Shown here: positions 1-8,331 of the stretch, in pieces
Position numbering within the stretch: the stretch's first letter is position 1
Layout of the letters: the number at the start of each line of letters is the position of its first letter
Assembly: GCA_015075425.1 (NCBI GenBank)
Contig: JABTUL010000002.1
Span: 930,001 to 994,000 of the forward strand
From: Spirochaetales bacterium
Lineage (GTDB): Bacteria; Spirochaetota; Leptospiria; Leptospirales; Leptonemataceae
Length of the DNA: 64,000 nt
Direction of reading: 5' to 3'
Notes under the pieces: model-generated
What the model saw: the letters and a program-made list of their open reading frames with translations, nothing else
Told to the model about the DNA's origin: nothing
The model's database searches: none
Made by a program: the position numbers and the translations under genes

Positions 1-791
1 TGGTGTTCGCCGGCAATCGCATCAAAAATAGAGAAACATTCATCGAGGGTGGCCACAAGTTCTGCGGGTGCCATCTGTTCAGCGATAAGCGTAAAACCCT
101 TAAAATCTGTGAAGAGTACTGTTACCTGCTCCAGGTGAACCGGTTCGACCCGTGATTTCCTTTTAAGTTCGAGGGCAATGGTTGCCGGAAGGATGTTGTG
201 CAGCAATCGGTCCGATTCATCGCGAGCCTGTTGCAAACGTTTCTCGAATACTTCGTTGACCGTTTCCTGGTATTCTTTACTTTGCTCGAAGACTATGTGC
301 CAGGCGCGCGATGGATCCACCGGCAGGTCGGCCATGATTTCCCGAATCAGTTCCCTCATGTTGTTTTCCACACGGAGCAGGAAGGAAATGCTGAAGCCTG
401 TTTGCGTATAATCAAACTCGCCAAAGTTCTCGAGAGTAATTTTACGGAAGCGATCCGCGCTCTCGGGGCTATTGTCCCGCAGGGCCAGCAGCCGTTCCAT
501 GAACAGTCGGTTGTATCGTTCAAAGTGGTATTCATTGTAATCGAACGCGAAGCGATTCCGACGAGCCCACTCAGCGATCAGGTTGAAGGGGGGTGGGGGG
601 GTTGCCGGAAGATCGGGAAATTCTTGTAAGAGTCGGCTAAGAATTGCATTGTTTACCTGTGCTGCCATTTTGCCATCGAAACTGGTCCTGGCTCTAACCT
701 CTTCCGGCTTGGCCTCCTCAGCCAGTAGATGGTGATAGAAAAAGCGAGCCAGTTCCTGGGCAATGGCTCGCCTCAGATCAGCATCGGTCAC
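1..791 (-). CDS. Class III adenylate/guanylate cyclase, C-terminus cut by the window edge
   Basis: The first 263 codons are visible; the gene runs off the left edge. The GTG start overlaps the stop of the upstream oxidoreductase gene (GTGA), and there is no in-frame ATG until residue 42, so GTG is preferred. Residues 1-160 are a helical, soluble region I do not recognise. Residues 170-215 look like the signalling helix that precedes many class III cyclases (ESDRLLHNILPATIA). The catalytic domain starts near residue 222, with VTVLFTDFKGFT carrying the first metal-binding Asp at 229. The family makes cAMP or cGMP; the residues that decide between them lie outside the window. It is one of four such cyclases here and has no transmembrane segment in the visible part, so it is probably cytoplasmic. 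Confidence 0.85.
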   Translation of the reverse strand, partial: MTDADLRRAIAQELARFFYHHLLAEEAKPEEVRARTSFDGKMAAQVNNAILSRLLQEFPDLPATPPPPFNLIAEWARRNRFAFDYNEYHFERYNRLFMERLLALRDNSPESADRFRKITLENFGEFDYTQTGFSISFLLRVENNMRELIREIMADLPVDPSRAWHIVFEQSKEYQETVNEVFEKRLQQARDESDRLLHNILPATIALELKRKSRVEPVHLEQVTVLFTDFKGFTLIAEQMAPAELVATLDECFSIFDAIAGEH

Positions 792-1432
792 TTACGAATC
801 AATTTGATGGCGTGATTCCAGGAATTGCCGGTCAAACCTGGAATGCACCAGAGCATGCAAAGAGGTTCAATCGCGCGAGCCGCTTCAGCCATGCCCATAT
901 CTTCAGGATCAAAACCAAATTTTTCCAGAATCGAACTCACGGTCTTCCGGGCCTCAGCGTCATTTCCACAGAGGAACATGGTAGGCTGCGAAGGAAAATC
1001 CGGGTTCACCATGTGCGGACCGCCGATCATGCTCCAGGCCTTCACAAACTTAGCTTCTGGACAGGCGGCTTGCAGGTCTTCCATCAAAGAGCGATTGATT
1101 GTTGAGAAGAATTTTAGAACTCCGTTTTCCGGAGCGGAATCGGCGATGGGATTGGTGGGATCTATGACAATCTTGCCGGATAGATTTTGTTTCCCCGCCA
1201 GGTCGAGCGCCGCAAGTGCTGCGCTGCCTTTCACAGCAAGGACCACCAGGTCAGCCCAGGCAGCGACGTCGGCAAAGCTGCCAATACTGCTCTGTGGATG
1301 ATTCATTTGAAATTCTTTAAGCTTTTCCGGGCTGCGCGTGCCGAGCTGTACCCCGTAGCCGTGCTTGAGGAAACCGGCGGCGAGAGTCTGGGCGACGCCA
1401 CCGGATCCGAGTATACCGATTTTCTGAGTCAT
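788..1432 (-). CDS. NAD(P)-binding oxidoreductase, NADPH:F420 reductase-like
   Basis: A 214-residue protein with an N-terminal Rossmann motif, GILGSGGVAQTLA (residues 6-18), followed by a TRSPEKL segment typical of NADP-binding proteins of the F420-reductase/YdfG-like group (COG2085). In many bacteria without F420 these proteins are annotated simply as NAD(P)-binding; the substrate is unknown. I chose the ATG at 1432 because GGAGG lies seven bases upstream; an 11-codon longer reading has no such site. Its stop overlaps the GTG of the downstream cyclase, so the two are probably translated together. Nothing in the protein suggests export. The family assignment is fairly safe, the reaction is not. 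Confidence 0.8.
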   Translation of the reverse strand: MTQKIGILGSGGVAQTLAAGFLKHGYGVQLGTRSPEKLKEFQMNHPQSSIGSFADVAAWADLVVLAVKGSAALAALDLAGKQNLSGKIVIDPTNPIADSAPENGVLKFFSTINRSLMEDLQAACPEAKFVKAWSMIGGPHMVNPDFPSQPTMFLCGNDAEARKTVSSILEKFGFDPEDMGMAEAARAIEPLCMLWCIPGLTGNSWNHAIKLIRK

Positions 1433-1465
1433 TGTAAACCTCCGGGCGCGAAAGGCCCTGAACAT

Positions 1466-2257
1466 TCAGTGATTTGTCGCTGGCTGGCGGGTCAAGCTTG
1501 TAACATACAATTGTCCGCCGGCAATGTGGGCCACAGCACGGCCGCCCGGTGCGACTGCAAAAGAATCGATCTGTCCTGCCTGAACCCGAATCCAGCGCAC
1601 CTCCTGCCCGGGGGCTTCGAGGTAGGTGTAAATGCCCGCATGCTCCTCCTCGACTGCCGAATCCCAGACGGCCAGAAAAATCTGACCTTGGCTGACCTTG
1701 AGCTCCGCTTTTTCGTAACAGGAACAACCGCACGAAAAGCATTTAAATACCTTTCGCAGCCCATGTTTGTAAACCCAGGGTCCGGCGGGGAGATCACGTT
1801 CTGCTTCGATTTTCTGGTCATCGTTCAGGGTCCAGAGTCGTAGCTTCCACTCATCCGGGTTCGCGTCAAAATGACTTATGGAATACCAAAAAGTTCGATT
1901 GAGTCCCCGGTCGCGAGTGACGCGCAGGCCCATTGAGTGCCGGCCTGGTGGCGTGCCTGGTAACTTGAGCCCAGGCGGTGTCCCTGTTCCCGGCTGATGG
2001 ACCATTCTTTGAGCCTGAAGAGCTTCGATGCGTTGCTCTGGAAGGGCGATACTTTGTGCAACCGTTTGCGTTTCTGGATCGATCAAGGCAAAGCCGGCAG
2101 GCGACGTTATCAGCATTTCGCGGGGCGTAATCCAGTCGAGTAACCGGGCACCCTGAATTTCAACAGGAACCGAGCGGGTGGCCAAAAGCAAAGGATCGGA
2201 GCGTGCGCACCCGTTCAAGACAAAGGCGACCGACAATAAGCAATAGAAAGCCCGCAT
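1466..2257 (-). CDS. Hypothetical lipoprotein, 263 aa
   Basis: Starts MRAFYCLLSVAFVLNGC, a short signal peptide ending in a lipobox-like LNGC, so the mature protein is probably anchored to a membrane by its Cys at 17. The start is set by this signal peptide and by AAGGGG just upstream. The rest is rich in short beta-strand-like segments (for example GFALIDPETQTV and GGQLYVTSL), which suggests a beta-propeller-like fold, but I recognise no family. A Cys cluster, CFSCGCSC, lies around residue 165 and could bind metal or form disulfides. A small hairpin (2270-2287, ACCGGG/CCCGGT) sits just upstream of the start region. Function unknown; the lipoprotein call is firmer than the fold guess. Confidence 0.7.
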   Translation of the reverse strand: MRAFYCLLSVAFVLNGCARSDPLLLATRSVPVEIQGARLLDWITPREMLITSPAGFALIDPETQTVAQSIALPEQRIEALQAQRMVHQPGTGTPPGLKLPGTPPGRHSMGLRVTRDRGLNRTFWYSISHFDANPDEWKLRLWTLNDDQKIEAERDLPAGPWVYKHGLRKVFKCFSCGCSCYEKAELKVSQGQIFLAVWDSAVEEEHAGIYTYLEAPGQEVRWIRVQAGQIDSFAVAPGGRAVAHIAGGQLYVTSLTRQPATNH

Positions 2258-2330
2258 ATCCCCTTCGAAACCGGGGACAGACCCGGTCAAGCACGCGCGG
2301 CCCATTTTCCCAATATGGATGGCCCTCCCA

Positions 2331-3728
2331 CTATATATTGATCGCCTCCCCACCCAGCGCCGCTGCTGCCTCCATAATTCCTTCTGCCAGAGTCGGGTGG
2401 GCGTGGATGGTGCGGCCTAAATTTTCTGCCAGCAGCTCCCAATGCATGCCCAGACTGATTTCATTAATAAGTTCCGTGGCAGAAGGACCGATGATATGCG
2501 CCCCGACGATTTGTCCGTAAGGTTCCGTCGCAACCAGCTTGATAAAACCTTCCGATTCTCCCTGGGCCCGCGCGCGCCCGCTGGCGGAAAAAGGAAAACG
2601 GCCCACTTTCACGGTCATACCTTCCGCACGTGCTTTTTCCTCTGTATAGCCAATGGAAGCCACTTCCGGATGGCAGTAGGTGCAGGCGGGGATTTTGCTG
2701 TAATCAAGAGGTGTGTAATCGAGTTTGCCTCCCAGGCTGTTCTTGATTGCCTCGGCTGCCAGAATTCCCTCATGACTGGCCACATGGGCAAGGGCCGGCC
2801 CGGGGATGCAATCGCCAATGGCATAGATGCTGGAAACAGAAGTCTGGTAGTGATCGTTTACCTCGATGCGATCCCGGACCAGCTTGACACCGGCCTCCTT
2901 CAGACCGATGCCTTCTGTATTCGCCGCAATGCCTGTTGCGATGAGTAAGCAGTCGAACTCCAGCGCGTCGGCCTGGCTCTCCAGCTGCACCATCACCTTT
3001 TGCCCGCGATCCGTAATGGATGTCACTTTTACTGCTACAGCGACGGTCAGCCCTCGCTTTTCAAAATTACGCTGCAAAAGTCGTGAAACCTCCGGATCTT
3101 CGTTGGGCAAAATCTGGGGCAGGGCTTCCAGCAATGTAACTTTAGAACCCAGAGCCGCGTAAAAATCGGCGAACTCCACGCCGATCGCACCGGCACCGAT
3201 GATCCCCAGCCGCTCCGGCATTGTTTCCAGGGACATGGCCTTTCTGTAGTCGATGATTGTCGTGCCATTGAAGTCAACACCAGGAAATGGGCGGGCCCGG
3301 GCACCCGTGGCCACGATGATGCGGTCCGCATGGATATCCTGAGATCCTTCACCGGACTGGATGCTGATGACATGTCTGTTCTGTAGAGTAGCATCTCCGG
3401 AAATATATACGATTTTATTCTTTTTTATTAGATAATCGACGCCGCCGGCCATGCCTTCAGCCACTTTGCGACTGCGAGTGATGATCGCGGGGAAATCCAC
3501 TTCAGCGCTGGCATTTTTAATACCAAATTCGCCGGCAGCTTTGATCTTTGCATAAAGATGTGCAGAAGAGAGCAATGCCTTGGTGGGGATGCAGCCCCAG
3601 TTGAGGCAGATTCCGCCTGGTTTTTCGCGTTCGATGACCGCTGTTCTGAGTCCCAGTTGAGCCGCGCGGATGGCTGCCACATATCCTCCGGGACCTGCCC
3701 CGATGACCGCTACATGAAATCGTTCCAT
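2331..3728 (-). CDS. lpdA: Dihydrolipoyl dehydrogenase (lipoamide dehydrogenase, E3)
   Basis: A full-length 465-residue FAD flavoprotein that reoxidises dihydrolipoamide in 2-oxoacid dehydrogenase complexes or the glycine cleavage system, passing electrons to NAD. Visible features in order: FAD-binding GAGPGGYVAA (11-20), redox-active disulfide CLNWGC (Cys 41 and 46), NAD-binding GAGAIGVEFA in the middle, the second FAD motif YAIGDCIPGPALAH, and the C-terminal HAHPTLAE with the catalytic His-Glu pair (about 444 and 449). No E1 or E2 genes are nearby, so it is a stand-alone copy and its partner complex cannot be told from context. Related flavoprotein disulfide reductases are excluded by the complete set of E3 motifs. 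Confidence 0.95.
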   Translation of the reverse strand: MERFHVAVIGAGPGGYVAAIRAAQLGLRTAVIEREKPGGICLNWGCIPTKALLSSAHLYAKIKAAGEFGIKNASAEVDFPAIITRSRKVAEGMAGGVDYLIKKNKIVYISGDATLQNRHVISIQSGEGSQDIHADRIIVATGARARPFPGVDFNGTTIIDYRKAMSLETMPERLGIIGAGAIGVEFADFYAALGSKVTLLEALPQILPNEDPEVSRLLQRNFEKRGLTVAVAVKVTSITDRGQKVMVQLESQADALEFDCLLIATGIAANTEGIGLKEAGVKLVRDRIEVNDHYQTSVSSIYAIGDCIPGPALAHVASHEGILAAEAIKNSLGGKLDYTPLDYSKIPACTYCHPEVASIGYTEEKARAEGMTVKVGRFPFSASGRARAQGESEGFIKLVATEPYGQIVGAHIIGPSATELINEISLGMHWELLAENLGRTIHAHPTLAEGIMEAAAALGGEAINI

Positions 3729-3856
3729 ACTCCCAGAATTGGCCGGGTCTGGACCAGGAGCAATCCAAAAAAGCCGCCTAAATCTCTCGTGGTCTGCAGC
3801 GGACCTGGAAAATGCTTATCAAGATCGGACCGGACGGGATTCTGGAGGATAAGACA

Positions 3857-5773
3857 ATGAAACTCTTGAATTGTGTCTATGAGACCGACACTGACCTGCA
3901 GGCATTCATCACTGCATCGGATCTGGCCAGGGAAGCGAATCTTCTGGTTCAGATCTTTTCCGGCAGTACCGATCGACAAAAGCTTCGAAATCTTCTTTCC
4001 CTCCTGGCCCGGGAATTGCCCCAGGCCGCTGTAATAGGTGCCTCGACATCAGGGGAGCTGCTGGAATGCGATTACAGGACCGACTCCATCGTTGTATCCT
4101 TTGCCTGCTTTCAGAAAGTGCGTGTGCGCTCCCTCCTGGTCCCGGAAGGATACGGCGATATGAGGCAGGCTGGCCGCAAAATACGAAATGAACTGGTGGA
4201 GGCTGACACGCGGCTTTTGATCGTCTTTTCGCACGGGACTTACACGGACAATTACGATCCGGCTACTCTCTTACAGGTGATTTCGGAAGGCCGACCGGAT
4301 CTGATCATCGCTGGCGGGGCTGCCGGCAAATACTGGGAAACGCTTCAGGACGGAACGGTTGCCTTTCAGCTGCAAACAGGCAGTACCTTTGTCCTTGGCG
4401 GTACGAAATTTTCTCAGAACACCGTAGTTGCCGCTGCGATTAGCGGCGAAGGATTGACGATTACAGTGGATCGCAACCTTGGCTGGAAGACCATTGGCAA
4501 GAAGATGACCGTAACTCGAGCAGAAATGCAGGGAACTTTTTGTCGGGTTTATTCCATTGATGGCATTCCGCCTCTGGATCTCTACCGCAAGTATTTTGGC
4601 GACCGCTTTGCGGACGGCCTGCCCGGTTCCGCCGTCGAATTTTCTTTTGTGCTGGAGCGCGGGGGTCTTGAGCTCGACGTCATTCCTGGCACGGTATATC
4701 CTGATGGGTCTATTCTGTATTCGACGGCCATGGCCGAAGGGGAAACGATTCGCTTTGGTTTTGGTGACCCGGCCATCGTGCTGGAAGAATCTGCTCACAG
4801 TGCCCGGAGAATAGCGGAAGCTGATCCAGAAGGACTTTTCATTTACAGTTGCGCCACACGAATTCGGCAGCTGAGCCATGTCACCCAGAATGAACTGAAC
4901 GCCTTCAAATCCATCGCACCGTCAGCCGGGTTCTTTACTTTTACGGAATTCTACCACTTCAATGGTAGAAACCATACTCTTGGCAAGACCATGACCCTTC
5001 TGGGGCTTTCGGAATCGGAGAGGAAAGAGCCAGGACAGCTTTCCTTTGCCGCCGACCAGGAGAATCAGCGCACAGCGGACGCCTTGCTCGGGATCTACAC
5101 CATGATCCAGACCATGACCCGGGAACTTGAGGAAGCAGAACAACAATCCAACAAACTGCTCCTCAACATCCTGCCGGAATCCGTGGCAGAGACTCTCAAG
5201 CAGGGTCGGCAGGTCATTGCTGATCATTTCGAAAATGTATCGATTCTTTTTGCTGATATTGTTGGCTTCAGTCGGCTTGCCGGAGACATAGCGCCGGAGG
5301 CCCTGATTCAACTCCTCAATACTCTATTTTCTGGATTCGATGCGCTCGCGGAAAAATACCATCTTGAAAAGATAAAAACGATTGGCGATGCCTACTTTGT
5401 GGCCGGAGGTGTCCCGCTTGCTGATGAAACTCATTTGAGAAAGATTTGCAGCTTTGCCCTGGAAATGGTTAATTTTATTAATGAATACCGTAAAAACGAA
5501 TCGTCTGATCTGAACATCCGTGTGGGAATTCATTGCGGCCCGGTTATCGCCGGAGTCCTGGGTACCAGAAAATTTAGCTACGACCTTTGGGGCGATACGG
5601 TGAATATAGCCAGCAGAATGGAGTCTCACGGCCTGCCAGGCCATGTTCAGGTAACGGAGACGGTCAAAAATCAGCTCACCGACCTTTTTCTATTCCAGGA
5701 GCGGGGTTTGATTGACATCAAGGGCAAAGGTGTAATGAGAACGTACTTTCTGACCGGCCACGCGGATCCATGA
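3857..5773 (+). CDS. FIST-domain sensor with class III adenylate cyclase domain
   Basis: 638 residues. The N-terminal half (about 1-385) matches FIST_N plus FIST_C, a predicted small-ligand sensor; VIGASTSGELLE corresponds to the conserved GCSTAGE-like stretch. A helical linker containing LLLNILPESVAETL leads into a class III cyclase domain with FADIVGFS (metal Asp), EKIKTIGDAYF and YDLWGDTVNIASRMES. The Lys in KIKT and the Asp in DLWGD are the residues that normally select ATP, so cAMP is the likely product. The ATG at 3857 is chosen because GGAGG precedes it by eight bases; an upstream ATG at 3812 lacks a site. The gene ends in an ATGA overlap with a response regulator, suggesting one sensory unit. 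No signal peptide or membrane span is seen, so it is cytoplasmic. Confidence 0.9.
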   Translation: MKLLNCVYETDTDLQAFITASDLAREANLLVQIFSGSTDRQKLRNLLSLLARELPQAAVIGASTSGELLECDYRTDSIVVSFACFQKVRVRSLLVPEGYGDMRQAGRKIRNELVEADTRLLIVFSHGTYTDNYDPATLLQVISEGRPDLIIAGGAAGKYWETLQDGTVAFQLQTGSTFVLGGTKFSQNTVVAAAISGEGLTITVDRNLGWKTIGKKMTVTRAEMQGTFCRVYSIDGIPPLDLYRKYFGDRFADGLPGSAVEFSFVLERGGLELDVIPGTVYPDGSILYSTAMAEGETIRFGFGDPAIVLEESAHSARRIAEADPEGLFIYSCATRIRQLSHVTQNELNAFKSIAPSAGFFTFTEFYHFNGRNHTLGKTMTLLGLSESERKEPGQLSFAADQENQRTADALLGIYTMIQTMTRELEEAEQQSNKLLLNILPESVAETLKQGRQVIADHFENVSILFADIVGFSRLAGDIAPEALIQLLNTLFSGFDALAEKYHLEKIKTIGDAYFVAGGVPLADETHLRKICSFALEMVNFINEYRKNESSDLNIRVGIHCGPVIAGVLGTRKFSYDLWGDTVNIASRMESHGLPGHVQVTETVKNQLTDLFLFQERGLIDIKGKGVMRTYFLTGHADP

Positions 5774-6513
5774 AAAGCATTCTGGTTATAGACGATGACG
5801 ATTCCATAGCGGCCCTTCTTGATGTTCTGTTGAGTAAGGCAGGCTACCGCGTTTTGCGCGCCAGGACGGGGGAGGATGGTCTGAGCATGATGCGCAGCCA
5901 CCTGCCGGATCTCATCCTGCTGGATATCGGTTTACCGGGTAAGGACGGAATTTCCATTCTCAAAAAGATGAAAACACAGGAAAAATTTGAAAGTCTTCCA
6001 GTAATCATGATTACCGCAGATGCGCGTCGCAAAACAGTAACCACTGCGATCTACAGCGGAGCCATAGACTACCTGGTGAAACCACTCGATCGTCAGGTGC
6101 TGGAGCTCAAGATCAGACGTGCCTTTCAGGTCCAGGAACTGGAGTTAAGCAAAACTCTGACTCGCGACGCCGGCAAGGTGGTGGTGGAACGTCGCAAAGG
6201 ATATACTCTTTTTGTCTTCAGCGGGTTGATCAATCAGGCCACGGAGCAAAGCTTTTTTGGTATCCTGGAGCGGGGACTTGAGCGCCAGATTCGCACCGAG
6301 GTATTCGCTTTTGATTTGCGCTGGCAGCCCGTGCTCAATCCAGACCAGGTGACAATCGTTCATAGTATTTTACACAACAGCTCCGGCAATCGGCCGGTGC
6401 TGATTGCCGGTCGGAATTATGCAGCTTTTCTTGAAGCGCCGCTTGATCTGGAAAACCAGCTCTTTATCAGTGAAGAGGATCTGGAGCGGTTTTTATCCCA
6501 TAAAGATATCTAA
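5770..6513 (+). CDS. Response regulator with a C-terminal STAS-like domain
   Basis: 247 residues, translationally coupled (ATGA) to the FIST-cyclase. Residues 1-120 form a receiver domain: acidic pocket IDDDD (7-11), phosphoacceptor Asp 52 in LLLDIGLPG, Thr in MITADA and the conserved Lys in LVKPLD. After a linker, residues about 140-245 show alternating strands and helices (VVERRKGYTLFVFSGLIN...) resembling a STAS / anti-sigma-factor antagonist fold; this assignment is weaker. No DNA-binding domain is seen, so the output is probably protein-protein contact. With the neighbouring cyclase it may link a phosphorelay to cAMP production; that is inference from gene order. A terminator follows the gene. 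Confidence 0.8.
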   Translation: MKSILVIDDDDSIAALLDVLLSKAGYRVLRARTGEDGLSMMRSHLPDLILLDIGLPGKDGISILKKMKTQEKFESLPVIMITADARRKTVTTAIYSGAIDYLVKPLDRQVLELKIRRAFQVQELELSKTLTRDAGKVVVERRKGYTLFVFSGLINQATEQSFFGILERGLERQIRTEVFAFDLRWQPVLNPDQVTIVHSILHNSSGNRPVLIAGRNYAAFLEAPLDLENQLFISEEDLERFLSHKDI

Positions 6514-6527
6514 TGATAGGCTGGCTG

Positions 6528-6551
6528 AAAAGAGCCGATTCGGCGCTTTTT
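6528..6551 (+). terminator. Rho-independent terminator after the response regulator
   Basis: Hairpin AAAAGAGCCG / CGGCGCTTTT with a three-base loop and one internal mismatch, followed by T residues. It lies 15 bases after the stop of the response-regulator gene and separates it from the esterase gene. Confidence 0.6.
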
Positions 6552-6613
6552 GCTTCCCGATTGACAATTTTACCTACCGAGCGGGCAACGTGTTCCGTTT
6601 TATACAGTGAGAA

Positions 6614-7306
6614 ATGAATTTCCGGACAGAAAAGTTGGGTGAGCTGGAAAGCCTGGTAGTGCCCGGTCAGCCCGGTGGGCCCGGAATTATTCTGTGCCAT
6701 GGCTACGGAGCGAATGCCTTTGACCTCCTGCCTCTGGCAGAGCAGATCAAAGCTGAGCCCGGCACCCATTGGTTTTTTCCTCAGGCCCCGCTTACGTTTT
6801 CCCTCGGGCCGCAAATGGAAGGTCGCGCCTGGTTTCCGCTGGTGGCCCGGATGCTGGAGCGCTTGCTGGCCGCCGGTGAAAACATTACATATTCTGAAGT
6901 AGTTCCTGACGGGCTGGCAGAAGCACGAGAAAAACTTTCCTCTCTGGTTACAGCCACGAATATTCCTCTGCACAAGCTTACCCTGGGAGGTTTCAGTCAG
7001 GGTTCGATGCTGACAACGGATTTTACATTGCGCTGTGGCCAGAAGCCCGCCGGACTTATCATCCTGTCCGGCACACTGATCTGTGAACACGAATGGCGGC
7101 CTCTTGTGCCGGCATTGTCCGGGCTGGAATTTTTTCAAGCACATGGAACAGAAGATCCTATTCTGCCGTACAGCAATGCGCGTCGGCTCGAAGAGCTGCT
7201 CCGCAGCGGAGGGTTGATCGGGGAATTTCTCGCTTTTGCGGGCGGTCATGCAATTCCGCCCGCTGTGCAGAAGAAATTGAGTGCATATCTGCGGCGCAAT
7301 GTGTAA
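6614..7306 (+). CDS. Alpha/beta-hydrolase, phospholipase/carboxylesterase family
   Basis: 230 residues with the fold of the carboxylesterase/acyl-protein-thioesterase group (COG0400). The nucleophile motif is GGFSQGS with Ser 128; the acid is Asp 181 in AHGTEDPILPY and the base His 212 in FAGGHAIPP. The oxyanion-hole segment ILCHGYGAN lies at 27-34. No signal peptide, so it is cytoplasmic. It hydrolyses carboxyl esters of unknown nature. The stop overlaps the start of the following exported-protein gene, so the two probably form an operon. The family call is strong; the substrate is unknown. Confidence 0.9.
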   Translation: MNFRTEKLGELESLVVPGQPGGPGIILCHGYGANAFDLLPLAEQIKAEPGTHWFFPQAPLTFSLGPQMEGRAWFPLVARMLERLLAAGENITYSEVVPDGLAEAREKLSSLVTATNIPLHKLTLGGFSQGSMLTTDFTLRCGQKPAGLIILSGTLICEHEWRPLVPALSGLEFFQAHGTEDPILPYSNARRLEELLRSGGLIGEFLAFAGGHAIPPAVQKKLSAYLRRNV

Positions 7307-8315
7307 GTTCAGGATTCTTTTTTCTGCCGGGCTCTTATTTCCGGTGATTGGGCCGCTATCACCCCAGCCTTTGCTGCCAGTCCCCTTTCCGGTCGGCATC
7401 TATCGTTTTCAATCTGAGGCTGGCGCTGAATTTCTCCTGTCCATTTCTCCAGAAGAATCAGGGCCAGCCGTCCATGTCGTTTGTTCCAGCTCCTGTAATG
7501 GTCTGTTCACGGCCCAACCCCTTGTCGCTCCAGCAGAATACCGCGGAAAGCTTGAGAGAGCCAGGGACCGGTGGAACGTGCTGCTCAACCGTTTGAATGG
7601 AAAGGCGATTGGACCGATCAGGGCGGAACTTGTTTTGAAAAATCCGCGGCTGCTGATCCTCGTTGCGCGGCGTTCTTTGCCGTTCAAAAGGTTTGATTTT
7701 TTACAATTGTCTTATCATGCGATGCCTGAAAGCGAATTGTCTCCCATGGTTTTTTCTGCCGGTCACTCTGGTCCGCACCTTGTTGTATTTAAACGGGACC
7801 AGGGTGTCTTTGGCTGGCTACTCGCAGCGGATGACGCTCCCTACGCGGAATGGGTCTTTACAAGTGAAACCATCCGATGGCGCAGGCCAGAGAAAGAAAC
7901 ACCGCCCGTCCATCCCGGTTTGTTCTGGGGCCCCGAAGCAGTTTATACTTTGATCGGTAGGAGCGGAGAACGCATGCTTTTGCGGATGGATACAGTCCGA
8001 ACTCCGGTGACAGACGTATCTGGTTTTCTGGAACGGCCGGAAGAAAATCAAAAACCGGTTCGCCTGACTCAAGCAAATGATTCCAATACGGAAGCCCGAC
8101 TGAGCTGTCTGAACGGCACTTGCGATTGGTTTTTTTCTACTCCCGAAGCAATCCTGATCTTCCGCCCCGGACTGAGGCGCGCTTACCGGGCTCGTTACGC
8201 CGGGTCGGGCAAGGTTCAGCCATCAGGCGCGATCAAAAATGTCCGGTCAGATGCCGGAAGAACGACAGTATTCTGGTCGAACGGATTAAAGCAGTATTTT
8301 TATCCGGATCGCTGA
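7299..8315 (+). CDS. Hypothetical exported protein, 338 aa
   Basis: The ATG at 7299 overlaps the stop of the esterase gene by eight bases. The N-terminus (MCKFRILFSAGLLFPVIGPL) has basic residues then a hydrophobic stretch, consistent with an export signal; there is no clear lipobox. The remainder is mainly beta-strand-like with several short segments ending in aromatic residues, and contains two Cys pairs (VVCSSSC near 65 and LSCLNGTC near 270) that could form disulfides outside the cytoplasm. I recognise no domain. Coupling to the esterase is the only functional hint. Confidence 0.65.
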   Translation: MCKFRILFSAGLLFPVIGPLSPQPLLPVPFPVGIYRFQSEAGAEFLLSISPEESGPAVHVVCSSSCNGLFTAQPLVAPAEYRGKLERARDRWNVLLNRLNGKAIGPIRAELVLKNPRLLILVARRSLPFKRFDFLQLSYHAMPESELSPMVFSAGHSGPHLVVFKRDQGVFGWLLAADDAPYAEWVFTSETIRWRRPEKETPPVHPGLFWGPEAVYTLIGRSGERMLLRMDTVRTPVTDVSGFLERPEENQKPVRLTQANDSNTEARLSCLNGTCDWFFSTPEAILIFRPGLRRAYRARYAGSGKVQPSGAIKNVRSDAGRTTVFWSNGLKQYFYPDR

Positions 8316-8331
8316 ACGTCAGAGTGAATCA

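Noticed and set aside
198..629. Plus-strand open frame of 143 codons
   Set aside because: It is antisense to the cyclase gene that runs off the left edge, whose minus-strand translation is clearly real.
4271..4879. 202-codon minus-strand frame
   Set aside because: Lies wholly within the FIST-cyclase gene on the other strand and shows no protein-like features.
6561..6606. TTGACA as a possible promoter before the esterase
   Set aside because: No -10 box at 16-18 bases; the only TATACA is 34 bases away.
6467..7399. 310-codon minus-strand frame
   Set aside because: Antisense to the esterase gene with its catalytic triad; rich in Gln/Pro/Arg as expected for a shadow frame.
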